Assembly (NCBI RefSeq): GCF_964340395.1
Contig: NC_135553.1
Span: forward strand, 2,771,001 to 2,835,000
DNA length: 64,000 nucleotides
Source: Glandiceps talaboti
Taxonomy: Eukaryota > Hemichordata > Enteropneusta > Spengelidae
Direction of reading: 5' to 3'
Positions 24,531 to 36,108 of this stretch are shown piece by piece (the stretch's first letter is position 1; every line of letters starts with the position of its first letter). The notes under the pieces were generated by a model. The model did no database searches and was not told the origin of the DNA. It saw nothing but the letters and a program-made list of their open reading frames with translations. A program made the position numbers and the translations under genes.

Positions 24531-25555
24531 GACTCCCGTCTCAGCGAAATGTTATGGAGATTTTGATGTTATGAAAGGGTTTCTGATTACAATTTGTTGA
24601 TGTTAATGTACAACAGTTTGGTTATATAGTGAAGACTTATAAAAATCTCTTTTTATTTAGAGATCCTGTAAGAAATTTACATCAGTTCAGTACCTAGCAT
24701 TAATAAGACCAAAATTAACAATTTCAGAGGTTCAGCAGATAATATTAAAAACAAAGTATAAATTCAAATTATTTTCTTTTAATGATAATATTGATTATAA
24801 TCATTCTTTGGTCAGTCATAACAACTTGAACTACTATTACTTTCTCAAAGTGGCCACTTGGTGGCACTATATACATCTCTGATGATGTTGAAAGAAGGCT
24901 ATAAGACCTGTAGAGAATGATCTAACACGGACATAGTACTAGTTTCAGAACACAAACAAAATTGTTTTCCTATTTTCTCCTTTCATCAAAGAGTATCTGT
25001 TTATGTTCTGTGTCCAGACAGGTATTTCTAAACAATGAAAGCTAAATTTTGTTAGAAAAAGAACACTTTTAAGTGGTAAAGATATTTTAAGTGGAGATCA
25101 GCGCATGACTGAATGAAATGATTGTCAATAGATGAAGCTAGAAGGCATAAATGTGTAGTCTGGTAAGGAAGTCATGAATGTATCTATGTACCATATGATA
25201 TCCACAGTTGACCTATTTACAGTAGGTGTCAAATTTTAGACAAGTTTTGCAACCTCAAATGGTACTTTGCATAAATTATAGGGTTTTTGATGACTGGACT
25301 TGACCCTGGTGACAATTTCTATTTTCCCAACAATGTTAGAGCAACTAATTCATTGCTGTGTAAACGACATGAATTTATATTGCCATATTATCTGTAACTA
25401 TAAAGTTGGTAAATAAATGTACAAACATGATACGACAGTTGTACATCATTCTGTTTCTCATGACCTGATCCCATATTTCTGCAATATGGTGAAATAATAA
25501 AACAAAATTGACACCCTCTATACAGGATTGGGAAATAATCACATCACTGATTGTA

Positions 25556-25738
25556 CCCTTACGGAAAGTTCCTAAAGCATTCCTAAAAGATTATTCCTAT
25601 AAGATCTTATAGAATTTTGGCCCCTTTCTTAAAGGAATACTTTACAATTCCTATAGGAATTAGGATAGTCTTAAAGGAATCTTTTAGGACAGTCCTATAG
25701 CAATCATATAGGAATACTATAGACCATTTCCGTAAGGG
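25556..25738. mobile_element. Foldback MITE, 183 bp
   Basis: Perfect 12-bp terminal inverted repeats CCCTTACGGAAA (25556-25567) and TTTCCGTAAGGG (25727-25738). The interior is made of repeated and inverted ATTCCTATAGGAAT-like words, so the element can fold on itself. There is no open frame of note and no clear target-site duplication. Confidence 0.8.
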
Positions 25739-26499
25739 CCAATGGCAATCCAACATGTGCTGAAATTTTGGAAACTGAAAACAAATGATTCCAAGTTTCC
25801 TGCTGACTTTAATTGTCATTTCTAAATCATTCATAATGTTACGGTATAATTATGAAATGAAAGTTTTATCAACATGTATTCATGCACTTACTTTTTTTAC
25901 TTTTTTGTTTATCTTTAATAACCCTACCCAAGGTGTTCCAATGAGACACATAGAATTAAGTGCAAACACTTTTATGATATCGTCTTGGTTATTTTTTGAT
26001 ATTCTTATCAAGTACAATATTATACCTCATCCTAAAATAAAGTACCGTACATTTACAACACAATATTGGTTGTTCATGGCAGTCTATTGCATCTCCATAT
26101 AAATTCTAACTGTACAACACTATATTGCTATCAAAACGTATGTGTTTAAGTTTAACATACACGAACATCTGTTTTCCAAAAAAAGGTATGTCCTTGGACA
26201 ACAGCAATGTTGATTTGATTGTAAGTTGTTTATCTTTTGTCACACAGTAATACACTGTTGCTCCGGTAATTTTTACTGAAATTAGTTTCCTTTCTGGCTT
26301 TACAATTGTGTAATGAAGCTTTCTGTGGTGGAATTCTATGACTAAGACTGCTTGACTAGCTTCAATTTTCTCACATCAATGATCTCCTGTAGTGTCAAGG
26401 TTCTGTGTGGGTTGCAGACAGCCCTATTAAGTACTTAACTTTAAATTGAAACATTCCTTAACCACAAGGGAGAACAGTATTATATATACTTCTATTCTC

Positions 26500-26660
26500 T
26501 TAAAGGCCAATGTATCAATCCCAGGTCACTGCATTAGTGTTACGCTATCAGTGGAGACATGAGGATTACATGGAATCATTCTTTTGTTCTGAATCAACTT
26601 TTCCTAAGTTCTGCCAAACAACTGTTTTTCATACCTAGATTTTAATCTAAAGTGAAACTT
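26500..26660. repeat. Third copy of the dispersed ~160-bp element
   Basis: It shares TTAAAGGCC, TATCAATCCCAGGT, the GATTACATGGAATCATTCTT block, AGTTCTGCCAAACAA and CATACCTAGATT with the pair at 11133-11455, in the same orientation. Confidence 0.6.
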
Positions 26661-27511
26661 TTGGAATTTGTTGTCTATGAATCACTTCTAAATATAACTA
26701 CTTCAATTTACTAAGGTTAACCACCATACAACAAGCTTTCATCTCAGTTATTCTGTTTCACCTTCATATCACTGACATTCATATTATAATAATGTTTATT
26801 AACCAATGAGTACTTTGGCCACTGGCCCACTGTACAGTCTCGAAAAAAGAGAAATCAAGCTTAAGATAACATCTAATTATAATGTGGTTACCAAATGAAT
26901 ACTTTTTTTGTATTAGTTCTGAACTCAAAGCATAAATAATTTACTATTCAGTTCATACCAATTGAGTTCGGCCTTTTGATTACTCAGCTGCAAATAATAC
27001 ACGAAATCATTTTCTAATGCTGAAGACAATAAATGTCACGCATTAGAACACATGCCCAGGTGAGCGGATTCCAAGTCTGTAACTTGGATATTTGGAAACC
27101 CTGCCTTGGTGATACACAATGATAGAAATGATTAAATACCAGCAATATTGCCAAATCTACAATACTGAGAGTCAAGAAAACAAAATAAAAAACAAACACC
27201 AGCTGTGACAGTTGATCATTTGTGACATCTCTTTGAAATGACTCCTGAAGACCCACCACATAGATAGATATGTTAATGGTCTCATTACATTTCAAGGGAC
27301 ACAGTCTGTATAAGTATGATTCTTGGTGGGTTACTCATTCTGTTTTATCATTTGAAATATCTCATTCCCACTAACACATAGAAACGTGTACAACTTTAAT
27401 CAGGAAATCAAATATGATACAGAAATTACCAAAAATAAAGCTAAAGGTACCATAAAATTCAAAATATGCTAGTCTTAGCTACCAAGCCTGTTTGTGCATA
27501 TTAATGTATCA

Positions 27512-27877
27512 GTCATGGTGGTCGAATGGTTAGAGTGACCAGCTCAGAATCTGCAGGTTACAGGTTCCAGCCCTGCCGCTGCTGTTTTTATTTCTGAATG
27601 GCTAAAGTACTTAGGAAAAGATCTGAACCACAATTTTGCCCCAGTCAACCCAACTGTATGACTGAGGACCTGCTAGCCTACAGGTTGCAATGTGAATGCT
27701 TTAATCATATGTGCTTATAGAGGCTGCAATGGATTGTATGATCCCCAGGGAGTTGAGGATAAAAGTATAAGGGATCATTGTGCCGCTATAGGTCTGTGCC
27801 ATGGGTAATAATTGTTAGTACCTTGAAGCTCTCAGGAAAACAGACGCATTACAAATACACATTATTATTATTATTAT
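27512..27877 (+). mobile_element. tRNA-derived SINE
   Basis: The 5' head reads GTGGTCGAATGGTTAGAG (pol III A-box-like) followed about 30 nt later by CAGGTTCCAGCCC at 27561-27573 (B-box-like). The tRNA-unrelated body includes CAGTCAACCCAACTGTATGA followed by CTGAGGACCTG, a block of the kind seen in many metazoan SINEs. The 3' end is an (ATT)n tail at 27861-27877. Length (~366 bp), promoter and microsatellite tail together make a SINE likely. It would have been mobilised by a partner LINE. Insertion is in the plus orientation, 3 kb upstream of the Toll-like receptor. Confidence 0.85.
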
Positions 27878-28097
27878 CAACAACCTATACCATGCTTTAT
27901 GCAACTCAGATTTACTGGAAAGATTAATGCATGTATACATGTCTTATGTACTTTGCACACGCTGACTTTATCTGAAAATATCCCAATGTCTTCAGTTCAA
28001 GTACTGACAATAAAATACATTTTTTAATGCATTTATATACATTTTCAGTGGCAGTTTTTGTAACTTATTAATCTGCATTTACTATTATGTTCAACTT

Positions 28098-28205
28098 CAC
28101 AGGAAACTGAAAGTCTACATTTGTAAATACAGAACTGTATTTCTGTAACAATAGACTTTCAGTTTTATATATATAATTATACCATTGCCAAAAAGTTTCC
28201 TGTGC
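28098..28205. repeat. Compound inverted repeat
   Basis: An outer 11-bp perfect pair (CACAGGAAACT at 28098 with AGTTTCCTGTG ending near 28204) encloses an inner hairpin. The inner hairpin has a 12-bp perfect stem (AACTGAAAGTCT with AGACTTTCAGTT) and an apical 8-bp stem (AAATACAG/CTGTATTT). Confidence 0.7.
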
Positions 28206-29842
28206 AGTTGACTGAAAAAACACATCAATATGAAGGCAAAGCGTCATCACATTTATATACATATTGTCCATGTCAAAAGTTGTGCCTTAAGGTGGAGTGT
28301 GTCCTAGTCTATTTCTAACTAAAAGTGTCATCACAGAGAAGACAGAAAGTGTAAGCAATCAATTATCTCACGTTCCAACAAGTTTGAACATAAAACAAGA
28401 CATCAATCATTTAAGAACTGATATCAAAAACAAACATTTATTTTACAGTGACAAGTCTGAAAACATCAGTAGCCCATGTCAAGAATGGTAGCCTATATTG
28501 TCTTTCTTCTTTTCTATGTCTAGAGGTTGTAACAATGATGAGAATTCTTCACCTGGTAGACCTTATCAAAAATAGAACAGTGTATTGTCTACTTTGTTAC
28601 CCTATACAGGGTTTTTATAAAGACGTGGGTTTTTTTTTAAAAGACTGACAGATAATTTGTCACTGTTTTCACAGAATCTTGGTCAATTCTTCAGATAAAC
28701 AATGATTTTGATAATGTTTAGATTTTTAAAAGAAGTCAAGGCAAGAGATTGACAGACACTCTGTCACTTTTTTCACTTTGAATTGATAGACTCTGCTTTG
28801 ACAAAGTATACAGTGGGTTTTGTACAATGGACATTGCTAACTGAATAATCTATCCGATTTCCTATTCTGCATGGGGAAAGTCACACCTCATGGAACAGAA
28901 ATCACAAAAAACTAACTACAGCTTGAACAAAGGCCTGAGAAATGTGTAATCCTCTCCTTCACACCTGAATACAGTACGAGTGTGAGAATTATCGTTTATG
29001 AGAACAAAAAAGTCAACGTTATGAAAGAGAAGGGGAAGAAGAAATGATTGTAAGGTGATGATAAATTGAGATCATGGGTTCTAACTCAAAACACACTGGT
29101 ACAAGAATAGCACAAAAGTAAAGAAATAATCATTGCAGACACTCTCACATACTATTTGTACAACACAGTAGTTATATCTGTGAAAGACCACACACAACCA
29201 ACAGGTGGTTATTTACTTTGTACTACAGTACCGAAGACTTTTTCACTTCACATTTACCTTTCTTTTCTATATACCAGAAATGTTCTAAAATCTTTCAAAA
29301 TTTAATTTTCTTATTGATTCAATATTCATAACTTTGACAGAAGTCAAAATTATACATTGTTGTTTTCAAATCTGTTTTCATTTCAGGGTTGCAAGTATCA
29401 TACCAAGATACATTATTTTTAACCTATCAATCTAGGAAAGGAACTCTTAATGCCATCTCATTTCCTTGAGTAATTTCTTTTTTCAAAATACCATTCAAAA
29501 ACATTTAACAAAAAGAATGAAAACATCATCATTATGATTGACTTGCAAGAACAGTTTTCTGACGTGTGATGTATAGTAGCGCCCTCTTACATCAGTTTTG
29601 GAGATTACCTTGTTTTTATTTTTATTGTTTTTCATTATTATGCTACATGCTAATTGTAGCAATATACTCTGATCTTTACTTTGACATTTACATCATTCAT
29701 CATAAAAAAATATTATATCACCATTATCAGACAATGTATTTTTTTAACTCTACAAATAATCATGTTTTGGTATTTTCCTTTCTGTGATTTATTGAAGCAC
29801 AAGTAGCTCTAATAGCTTGTTTCATTTTCATAACTTTTTTGT

Positions 29843-29844
<2 letters not shown>

Positions 29845-29929
<85 letters not shown>

Positions 29930-29957
29930 TACATACATACATACATACATACATACA
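29845..29957. repeat. (CA)n plus (CATA)n microsatellite
   Basis: About 40 CA dinucleotides (to about 29925) run directly into (CATA)n. Open frames across this region are low-complexity artefacts. A (TTTG)n tract of 8 units lies further on at 30201-30232. Confidence 0.98.
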
Positions 29958-30627
29958 TTATACATATATTACCATCTGTATAGCACTCAGTCTTAATTAC
30001 TACACAGAAGTGATACAAATAAAAAGCTTGATGTGTCTATGCATAATGGAGTCAAAACCAGTCCACACTCACATGACTTGAAAGAAATCAAAGCAATGCA
30101 GAACTGAAATCATACAGCTATAATGTCACCATTGTACTTTAGTTTCACATCTTATTCAAACAGTTTATATATCGGTTTGTATTTTCAGTGTAGAATAGCT
30201 GTTTGTTTGTTTGTTTGTTTGTTTGTTTGTTTTACAACATCAGTATGCGTGGCATATTACATGCATTCTCAATATTCTAACATCCATGTTGTAGAAAATA
30301 TTAATCAAATCACAATAATCCATACAATACATGTAATATCACATGATATAAATTGGCTGTATACACCTACAAGAAAGAACAGAAAATGAAAGTCAAAGAG
30401 AAGTCACCTCTATTCAAATACCAAAAGACACGTATGTATTAATAGTACTTCCTTGTGGTGATGGTATTTCCAGCTAAGATATGATAAAAATACACAATGA
30501 TGTCAGATCATTTCACATAAGGAAGTTGCCAGAAAATATACAGTTCCCGTTCAGTTAACTGTACAATTCATCTAAGTGGAATAGGCTTGTAAGATCTGAG
30601 ATTGAGAAATTTCTTCTTCTCATACAG

Positions 30628-30676
30628 CTTGCATTAATTTATCGTTTCATTCTAAACCACTACCTTCATTGACAAG
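30628..30676 (+). promoter_or_regulatory. Probable 5' UTR of the Toll-like receptor
   Basis: A pyrimidine-rich acceptor-like sequence (TTTCTTCTTCTCATACAG, ending 30627) lies 49 bp before the start codon. The coding exon may therefore be preceded by a non-coding 5' exon upstream. This is inference; no donor is assigned. Confidence 0.35.
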
Positions 30677-33610
30677 ATGTGGATGACATACAGACTACTT
30701 CAGCTGGGAATCTTATTTCTCATTGTTGATATTCCTGTCGCCATCTCAGACACTAAATGTCAGGTGTATAACCACTCATATGTTGACTGCAGTGACAGAG
30801 GATTGTACAGTATCCCTGGAAATTTACCAGCATTTACAACATACCTTGACTTAACCGACAATGAGATCACATCTCTACCACCTGGGAGTTTAGCAAGTAT
30901 GGGAAAACTACAACATCTAGATCTTTTTGGCAACAACATCGAAACTCTCGGCTCAAACTCTCTGCAGGGACTTCACCAACTCAAAGTACTGCAAATTGCA
31001 GTCAACATCATTTCGACTATTGAAGCACATGCTTTCAGGGATGTCTCTAGACTGGAAGTACTGGACATGTCATTCAGCAGTTTATCCAACATTACAGACC
31101 ATGTGTTCACTCCTCTAAGAAACTTGAAAGAACTGAACATAGCTTTTACCGAAATTGAAATGTTGTCATCTTCATCATTGCAAGGACTTGTGAATTTGCA
31201 AGAATTATACCTTCATGGAAATCCAATAACTGAACTGGCAGATGATACATTTAAAGACCTGAAGAAACTTAGAATATTAGATTTGAGTTTTAATAACTTT
31301 GTCTGTTTTCCAGGTCAAGCACTCCAACCTTTGAGAAATATTGAAAGAATTTATGTTTCAAACAGGCATTTTGAATTTAACAGTGAATGTGGTGACATTG
31401 AGTTAGGAAATTTTCCTAGACTAGAGATAGTTTCTCTTAATAATAGTCAATTAAATGATCCAATTATACAGAGTATAACATTTGGGGATGTCCCACTGCA
31501 GGAACTGGGTTTATCAGACAATACTTTGAAATGTCCAATTAATGGTACATTTACTGCAGTTAGAGCTACAAAGCTGGACTTGACTAATAATCCAATCAAA
31601 GGTGAATGTCTGGAGAAGTTACTGTATGATCTTAAACATTCTGGTATCAAAACTCTGAGTTTGGGGGATAAAACAACAGAGTTACAGATCACAGGTACCA
31701 CGTTCAAAGGTTTGCGAGTATCAAAGTTAGAAGACATATTTATTCAAAATATGCATATTGAAGAAACCAAGTTGAACTTGTCTGCTGGAGTTTTCCAATG
31801 GCTGCCATATTTGAAAACTTTGGAATTACTCAGAAATCATCAGTTTACATTTCTAAGGAGAATGTTCAATGGCTTACAAAATTTGAAAACTTTCAGACTA
31901 CATGATAATGACTTTGGTGATATTTCACTAGGAGTTTTTAATGATTTGACATCTCTGACAACATTGCAAATACAGTGGAACACCTTTAAAAGTTCCTATA
32001 CTATCGAAGAATTATTAGAAAATTTACAGAATCTTACCACTTTACAATATTTGTACCTGGATAATAACAACTTAAAAGGTGAAATTCCTTCTAATGCTTT
32101 TATTCACATGACATCTCTGTTAGAGTTGAATTTGTCTTACAACAAGATAACTTCAATTCACCCTGAAGCATTCTCTTTGTTGAGTAAACTGAAGATATTA
32201 GATATGTCCCACAATACTCTAGAAATCCTAGATTATGGTTTATTCTCTGAACTGATTTCATTAGAGTCACTTAATGTTAAAAACAGTGATGAGAACACAG
32301 AAGTTCGTGAAATGATATTGTTGTGGGATAAACTTAAGCATCTTCAAAGACTAACAATGACTGTCACTTATGTTTTAAGATTTCATTTAGAAATTCCATC
32401 ACTGAAACATTTATTCTTAGGTTCAGGAGAGGTTGATTGGTGTAGTAGTTTTTTAACATTTTTGGAAAATATTTTAAGTTTGCAAACTCTAACTATTGAG
32501 AACAAATGTCTTGAAGTCATTCCAAGCAAATCATTCCCTTCTTTGGAATCATTAACACTCAAGAATGTCTATTTACAAAAATTTTTTGATTACAATTTTG
32601 AAAAACCAGCCAATATTTTTGAGTTCTTATATCTATTCCCAAATGTAAAATTCCTGTCTCTCACTGGTGTGCAAGACCTAACAAATAAATTCATGGAGGA
32701 CCTGTTACCAAAAATGTCTCATTTAGAAGTATTGACCCTTGTGGACACAAAAATCAGTCAAATTAATACACGAGCTCTGAGTAATTTACATAATTTGACA
32801 ACTTTTACATTTGAGAATAATCATTTAGACTGCTCAGAGTGTAAGATGAAGGATTTTGTAGAATGGATGAAAACTGACAGAAAGGTTAAAGTTCAACCAT
32901 CCTATATCAAATGTACAGATCCGGTTAATATGAATGGAAAGTCTTTGTTAACTTTGACGTTTGGATTGGAATGTAATCTAGCATTTATGATTTCAGTACC
33001 CATTACTTGTATTTTTGCCTTGTCAGCAATTTGTATTGGACTTTGTGTTCATTTTCGTTGGTATATACGCTATGGTTGTTTCCTCATCAAACTAAAGCGT
33101 GGTGGTTATCAACTCCAAGTCAATGATGAGGAGCAGCCATTGAATATCAGATATGATGCATTTGTTTGTTACAATGAAAATGACAGAGATTGGATCATGC
33201 AGCAATTACTTCCTCATTTGGAAAATATTGATCCACCTAATTTCAAACTCTGTTTACATGAACGTGATTTTATGCCAGGTATTGATATTTTTGACAACAT
33301 TCTTGAAAGTATAGAGACTAGTCACAAAACTATGTTGATACTGTCACCTGGCTTTGCAAAAAGTGAGTGGTGTTATTTTGAGATGAGAATGGCTCAAGAT
33401 CATTTATTTCAACAGAAGAGAAATCTTCTCCTCCTTGTGTTGTTGCGTGAAATTCCCGATAATGACATGCCACGAGTTTTACGAAAGATGTTACTGACCC
33501 AGAAATATATCAAATGGACTGAAAATGCCGTTGGTCAGAGACTTTTCTGGGAGAAATTGAAAGTTGCGTTGCGATCTGACAATAAAGTTAATAGAGTTGC
33601 AAATATTTAA
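30677..33610 (+). CDS. Toll-like receptor, single coding exon, 977 aa
   Basis: A type I membrane pattern-recognition receptor. Residues 1-24 are a signal peptide (hydrophobic LLQLGILFLIVDIPVAIS). Leucine-rich repeats fill most of residues 45-730, with clear LDLTDN, LDLSFNN and LNLSYNKI motifs. One C-terminal cysteine cap (HLDCSECKMKDF, then further Cys before the membrane) makes it a single-cysteine-cluster, vertebrate-like TLR. A transmembrane helix runs at about 767-793. The TIR domain starts at about 824: box 1 YDAFVCY at 826-832, BB loop RDFMPG at 863-868 with the signalling proline, box 3 FW at 957-958. All TIR boxes are intact, so signalling through a MyD88-type adaptor is expected from the family. 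The ligand cannot be predicted. The ATG has A at -3, and the frame is uninterrupted. In-frame shadows inside it were ignored. Confidence 0.97.
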   Translation: MWMTYRLLQLGILFLIVDIPVAISDTKCQVYNHSYVDCSDRGLYSIPGNLPAFTTYLDLTDNEITSLPPGSLASMGKLQHLDLFGNNIETLGSNSLQGLHQLKVLQIAVNIISTIEAHAFRDVSRLEVLDMSFSSLSNITDHVFTPLRNLKELNIAFTEIEMLSSSSLQGLVNLQELYLHGNPITELADDTFKDLKKLRILDLSFNNFVCFPGQALQPLRNIERIYVSNRHFEFNSECGDIELGNFPRLEIVSLNNSQLNDPIIQSITFGDVPLQELGLSDNTLKCPINGTFTAVRATKLDLTNNPIKGECLEKLLYDLKHSGIKTLSLGDKTTELQITGTTFKGLRVSKLEDIFIQNMHIEETKLNLSAGVFQWLPYLKTLELLRNHQFTFLRRMFNGLQNLKTFRLHDNDFGDISLGVFNDLTSLTTLQIQWNTFKSSYTIEELLENLQNLTTLQYLYLDNNNLKGEIPSNAFIHMTSLLELNLSYNKITSIHPEAFSLLSKLKILDMSHNTLEILDYGLFSELISLESLNVKNSDENTEVREMILLWDKLKHLQRLTMTVTYVLRFHLEIPSLKHLFLGSGEVDWCSSFLTFLENILSLQTLTIENKCLEVIPSKSFPSLESLTLKNVYLQKFFDYNFEKPANIFEFLYLFPNVKFLSLTGVQDLTNKFMEDLLPKMSHLEVLTLVDTKISQINTRALSNLHNLTTFTFENNHLDCSECKMKDFVEWMKTDRKVKVQPSYIKCTDPVNMNGKSLLTLTFGLECNLAFMISVPITCIFALSAICIGLCVHFRWYIRYGCFLIKLKRGGYQLQVNDEEQPLNIRYDAFVCYNENDRDWIMQQLLPHLENIDPPNFKLCLHERDFMPGIDIFDNILESIETSHKTMLILSPGFAKSEWCYFEMRMAQDHLFQQKRNLLLLVLLREIPDNDMPRVLRKMLLTQKYIKWTENAVGQRLFWEKLKVALRSDNKVNRVANI

Positions 33611-33949
33611 GCTCTAAGGAAAGTGCCTTTTCACATATTGTAACATGGATGGGACCAATTCAGTTACCATTAGAACTTTGTCATTATCAATGTTTAATAT
33701 CGTCTACATCTGATTCTGAATTTAATATGAAAAGAGAATTAACATATAATGTCAGCACAAAATGTCAAACAAGTTTCAAATCATGGAATTGACAGTCAAT
33801 TCTAATAGCCATTTATATTCATTTCATTGGTTACAAGTATACTACATTGTAAAAACATTTTTTGTCTTTACATTTAACTTTGAATTGTTTTTTATTGTAA
33901 CATAGTCTAGTACTATCTGTGACATCAAATCTAAACATCTCTCTTTAAA

Positions 33950-34030
33950 GGAGTGAGGAGATGATAATTGAGCACTCTGACTAGTGTTCAGGGGACGTGG
34001 GTTCGATTCCTACATGTGTCACTTTTCTTT
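33950..34030 (+). mobile_element. tRNA-like SINE head fragment
   Basis: GTGGGTTCGATTCCTAC (33997-34013) is a perfect B box within a pairable T-arm. The upstream GATAATTGAGCACTCTGACTA resembles a degraded A box and anticodon region. A full cloverleaf cannot be drawn because the acceptor strands do not pair next to the T-arm, so this is not a functional tRNA gene. It is the 5' head of a SINE or a tRNA-derived relic in the TLR 3' UTR. Confidence 0.65.
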
Positions 34031-34232
34031 CCTCATTTATAACAAATTCATGATACCACAGGTAGAACATCTACATTAATTGTAATGGAAATTTTTTTGA
34101 CAAACTTTATGGTATCATTGCCAGACGTCACATTGTTCACCTGTTCATTGTTTTTATAATTAAGGTATAGTATAGAACAGTTATCTGTGTTTATGTGTTA
34201 TAAAGTCATTTACAGATTATACTTTTTTTTTT

Positions 34233-34377
34233 AGATTAGATATAACTTTATCACAACTATAGAGAAAATTGACAATTCTATTTGGGTACATAAGTGTCAT
34301 AAAGATATTAAAGAATGTATACACTACAATGAAATAGGCTAATGTTATAAGTGCATAAGTAAAACAATTTTTGTGAT
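34233..34377 (-). repeat. Dispersed repeat, copy 1 (AATCT-tailed on minus strand)
   Basis: About 90% identical over some 135-145 bp to 47889-48023. Shared blocks include CAATTCTATTTGGGTACATA and TATTAAAGAATGTATACACT. Both copies begin with AGATTAG/GCTTAG-ATATAACTTTAT. At the second copy this abuts an (ATTAG)n tract, so on the minus strand the element ends in an (AATCT)n microsatellite tail, as retroposons often do. Confidence 0.8.
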
Positions 34378-34453
34378 TATATATTTTTATATGAGTTTAG
34401 ATATACAGAGAAATTGTAATCTCTTTTTGTTTTATAAATTTAAATTGCTCTTT

Positions 34454-34493
34454 CTGTTCTACCTTGATTATATGTCTAATCAAGGTAAAACAG
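34454..34493 (+). promoter_or_regulatory. Stem-loop in the TLR 3' UTR
   Basis: CTGTTCTACCTTGATTA (34454-34470) pairs with TAATCAAGGTAAAACAG (34477-34493): 17 positions, one mismatch, 6-nt loop TATGTC. It lies about 850 nt after the stop codon and upstream of the polyadenylation signals. A role in mRNA stability or protein binding is possible but unproven. Confidence 0.6.
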
Positions 34494-34917
34494 TTATGTG
34501 TGATTATGTGTGATGAGTCACTATCACCATCATCATGTGATGTACAATCTCAAGGTTCACATGTAGAATGTTGCATATGATATCATGGACTCTATCTGAG
34601 CATTATCTTGTGTAATTGTTTTCATATCAAGATTATCCTTTACATATATTATTTTACAGTTACTGGAAAATTAAAACAATTAAGCAGCCTTGGTGTCATC
34701 AGTCAGAAGAATTGCAATTTAATAGGTGTGGCAGACTTTATAATTTGATTAAACCATAAATTTAATACCTATATAATCAAGATTTTGTACAAGCTGAAAA
34801 CAACAGATATTTGTATGTACAATTGATAGGCTAGGCTTCGTAGAGTTTTGATATATCTTATATTTTTGTGTATTTCAGCAATAAAACAATTTGTCTATGT
34901 TTTACTGAGAAAATAAA

Positions 34918-36108
34918 TTTCCCTTAATTGGCATTTCACTCATGAGACATTGTGTTTTTCTACATAGACACATTTCAACTTCACAGTACAATAATAGAGA
35001 CAACATACACAACAGCATTACTATGTGCAGGTGACTTGATCTGAAGAAAAGCATTTGTCCCCATTTTGACCAACATCAAAGTATATAGTCATTTTTTAGT
35101 AGCCCACATACTACTTCTGCATGCTATTCAACAACTCAAAATATACTTAAAAGTCAGTGTACAGATGTAAAGTTGTCTCCACCTACACAATGAAACAGAC
35201 ATTAGCCCATACCTACACAGGCAGCAAAGACATTAGTCTGTCCAAAAATAGAAGTTTGTGTAAATCTGTGTCACAAAACACAATTTAGATCACCATTAGC
35301 AACATAGGAGAACATATACCAGTATACTATTAAATGTCATTTTAAAGACTTGTTACATGGAAGAGTTGTATTGTCTGACTGGATGGTACTTACCATGCAT
35401 TGTTGTATCATCACTAGACCAAATCATAATATTTACCGACAGTGACCCACACGATAGTTGTTAGGACATCACTAGTATGCATATCAAATTGTAAGAATGA
35501 AACCTCCCTTCCTATCAACTGTTTCTCCTTCCTTGGCTTCCCCTAACAATTGATTCTACACTTCAAATATTAAAATTAATATCAAAACTTATATCCTCAT
35601 TCAAGTCATTTCTCTGAGCTATTACATGATGTAATAAATGATAACATATTAAAATTTTGAATTATTCAAAAATGTTGTTGTATATGCAGAATTAATTTCC
35701 TCTCAGAGAATAAATTAATTAGTAATCTGCCACTCCTCCCTCCTGCTCTTCCAGTCCCATCCTCATCAGCTTTAATATCAATATCGTCATAGCATTGAGA
35801 TTTCATTGGAATGATTCCATCATTCATATCAGTACATATTGTGGAATTAATTTCCTATATCTAGTTTATCAGAAATCAACTCCTCCCTAATAACTGCAAA
35901 CAATCAAAGTATAATATCCTTATTCTTGAGATTCAAAGATTGATTCTGTGTGATTACATACTGTCATACCATGTGCAAAATTAAATTTCCTGTTAGTCAA
36001 CAATTAGAACACTGGCCACAGGGATGTAGTCTAGTGCTACCCATCATTGAAACTTAATCTTATGATTATAATACATGTTTTAGTAAAGCTAGCAGTGTCT
36101 ATATCTAA
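34918..36108. other. Intergenic stretch, no supported gene
   Basis: AT-rich sequence without convincing exons or array-type repeats. Confidence 0.5.

Larger units (their letters stand above)
33611..34917 (+). terminator. Probable 3' UTR and polyadenylation signals of the TLR gene
   Basis: The first AATAAA signals after the stop codon are at 34880-34885 and 34912-34917. This implies a 3' UTR of about 1.3 kb if they are used. The interval contains a SINE head, a dispersed repeat and a 17-bp stem-loop, listed separately. Confidence 0.5.

Noticed and set aside
33950-34030. Functional tRNA gene
   Set aside because: The B box and T-arm are good, but the acceptor stem does not pair next to the T-arm and the D-arm is degraded. 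A SINE head or tRNA relic is more likely.
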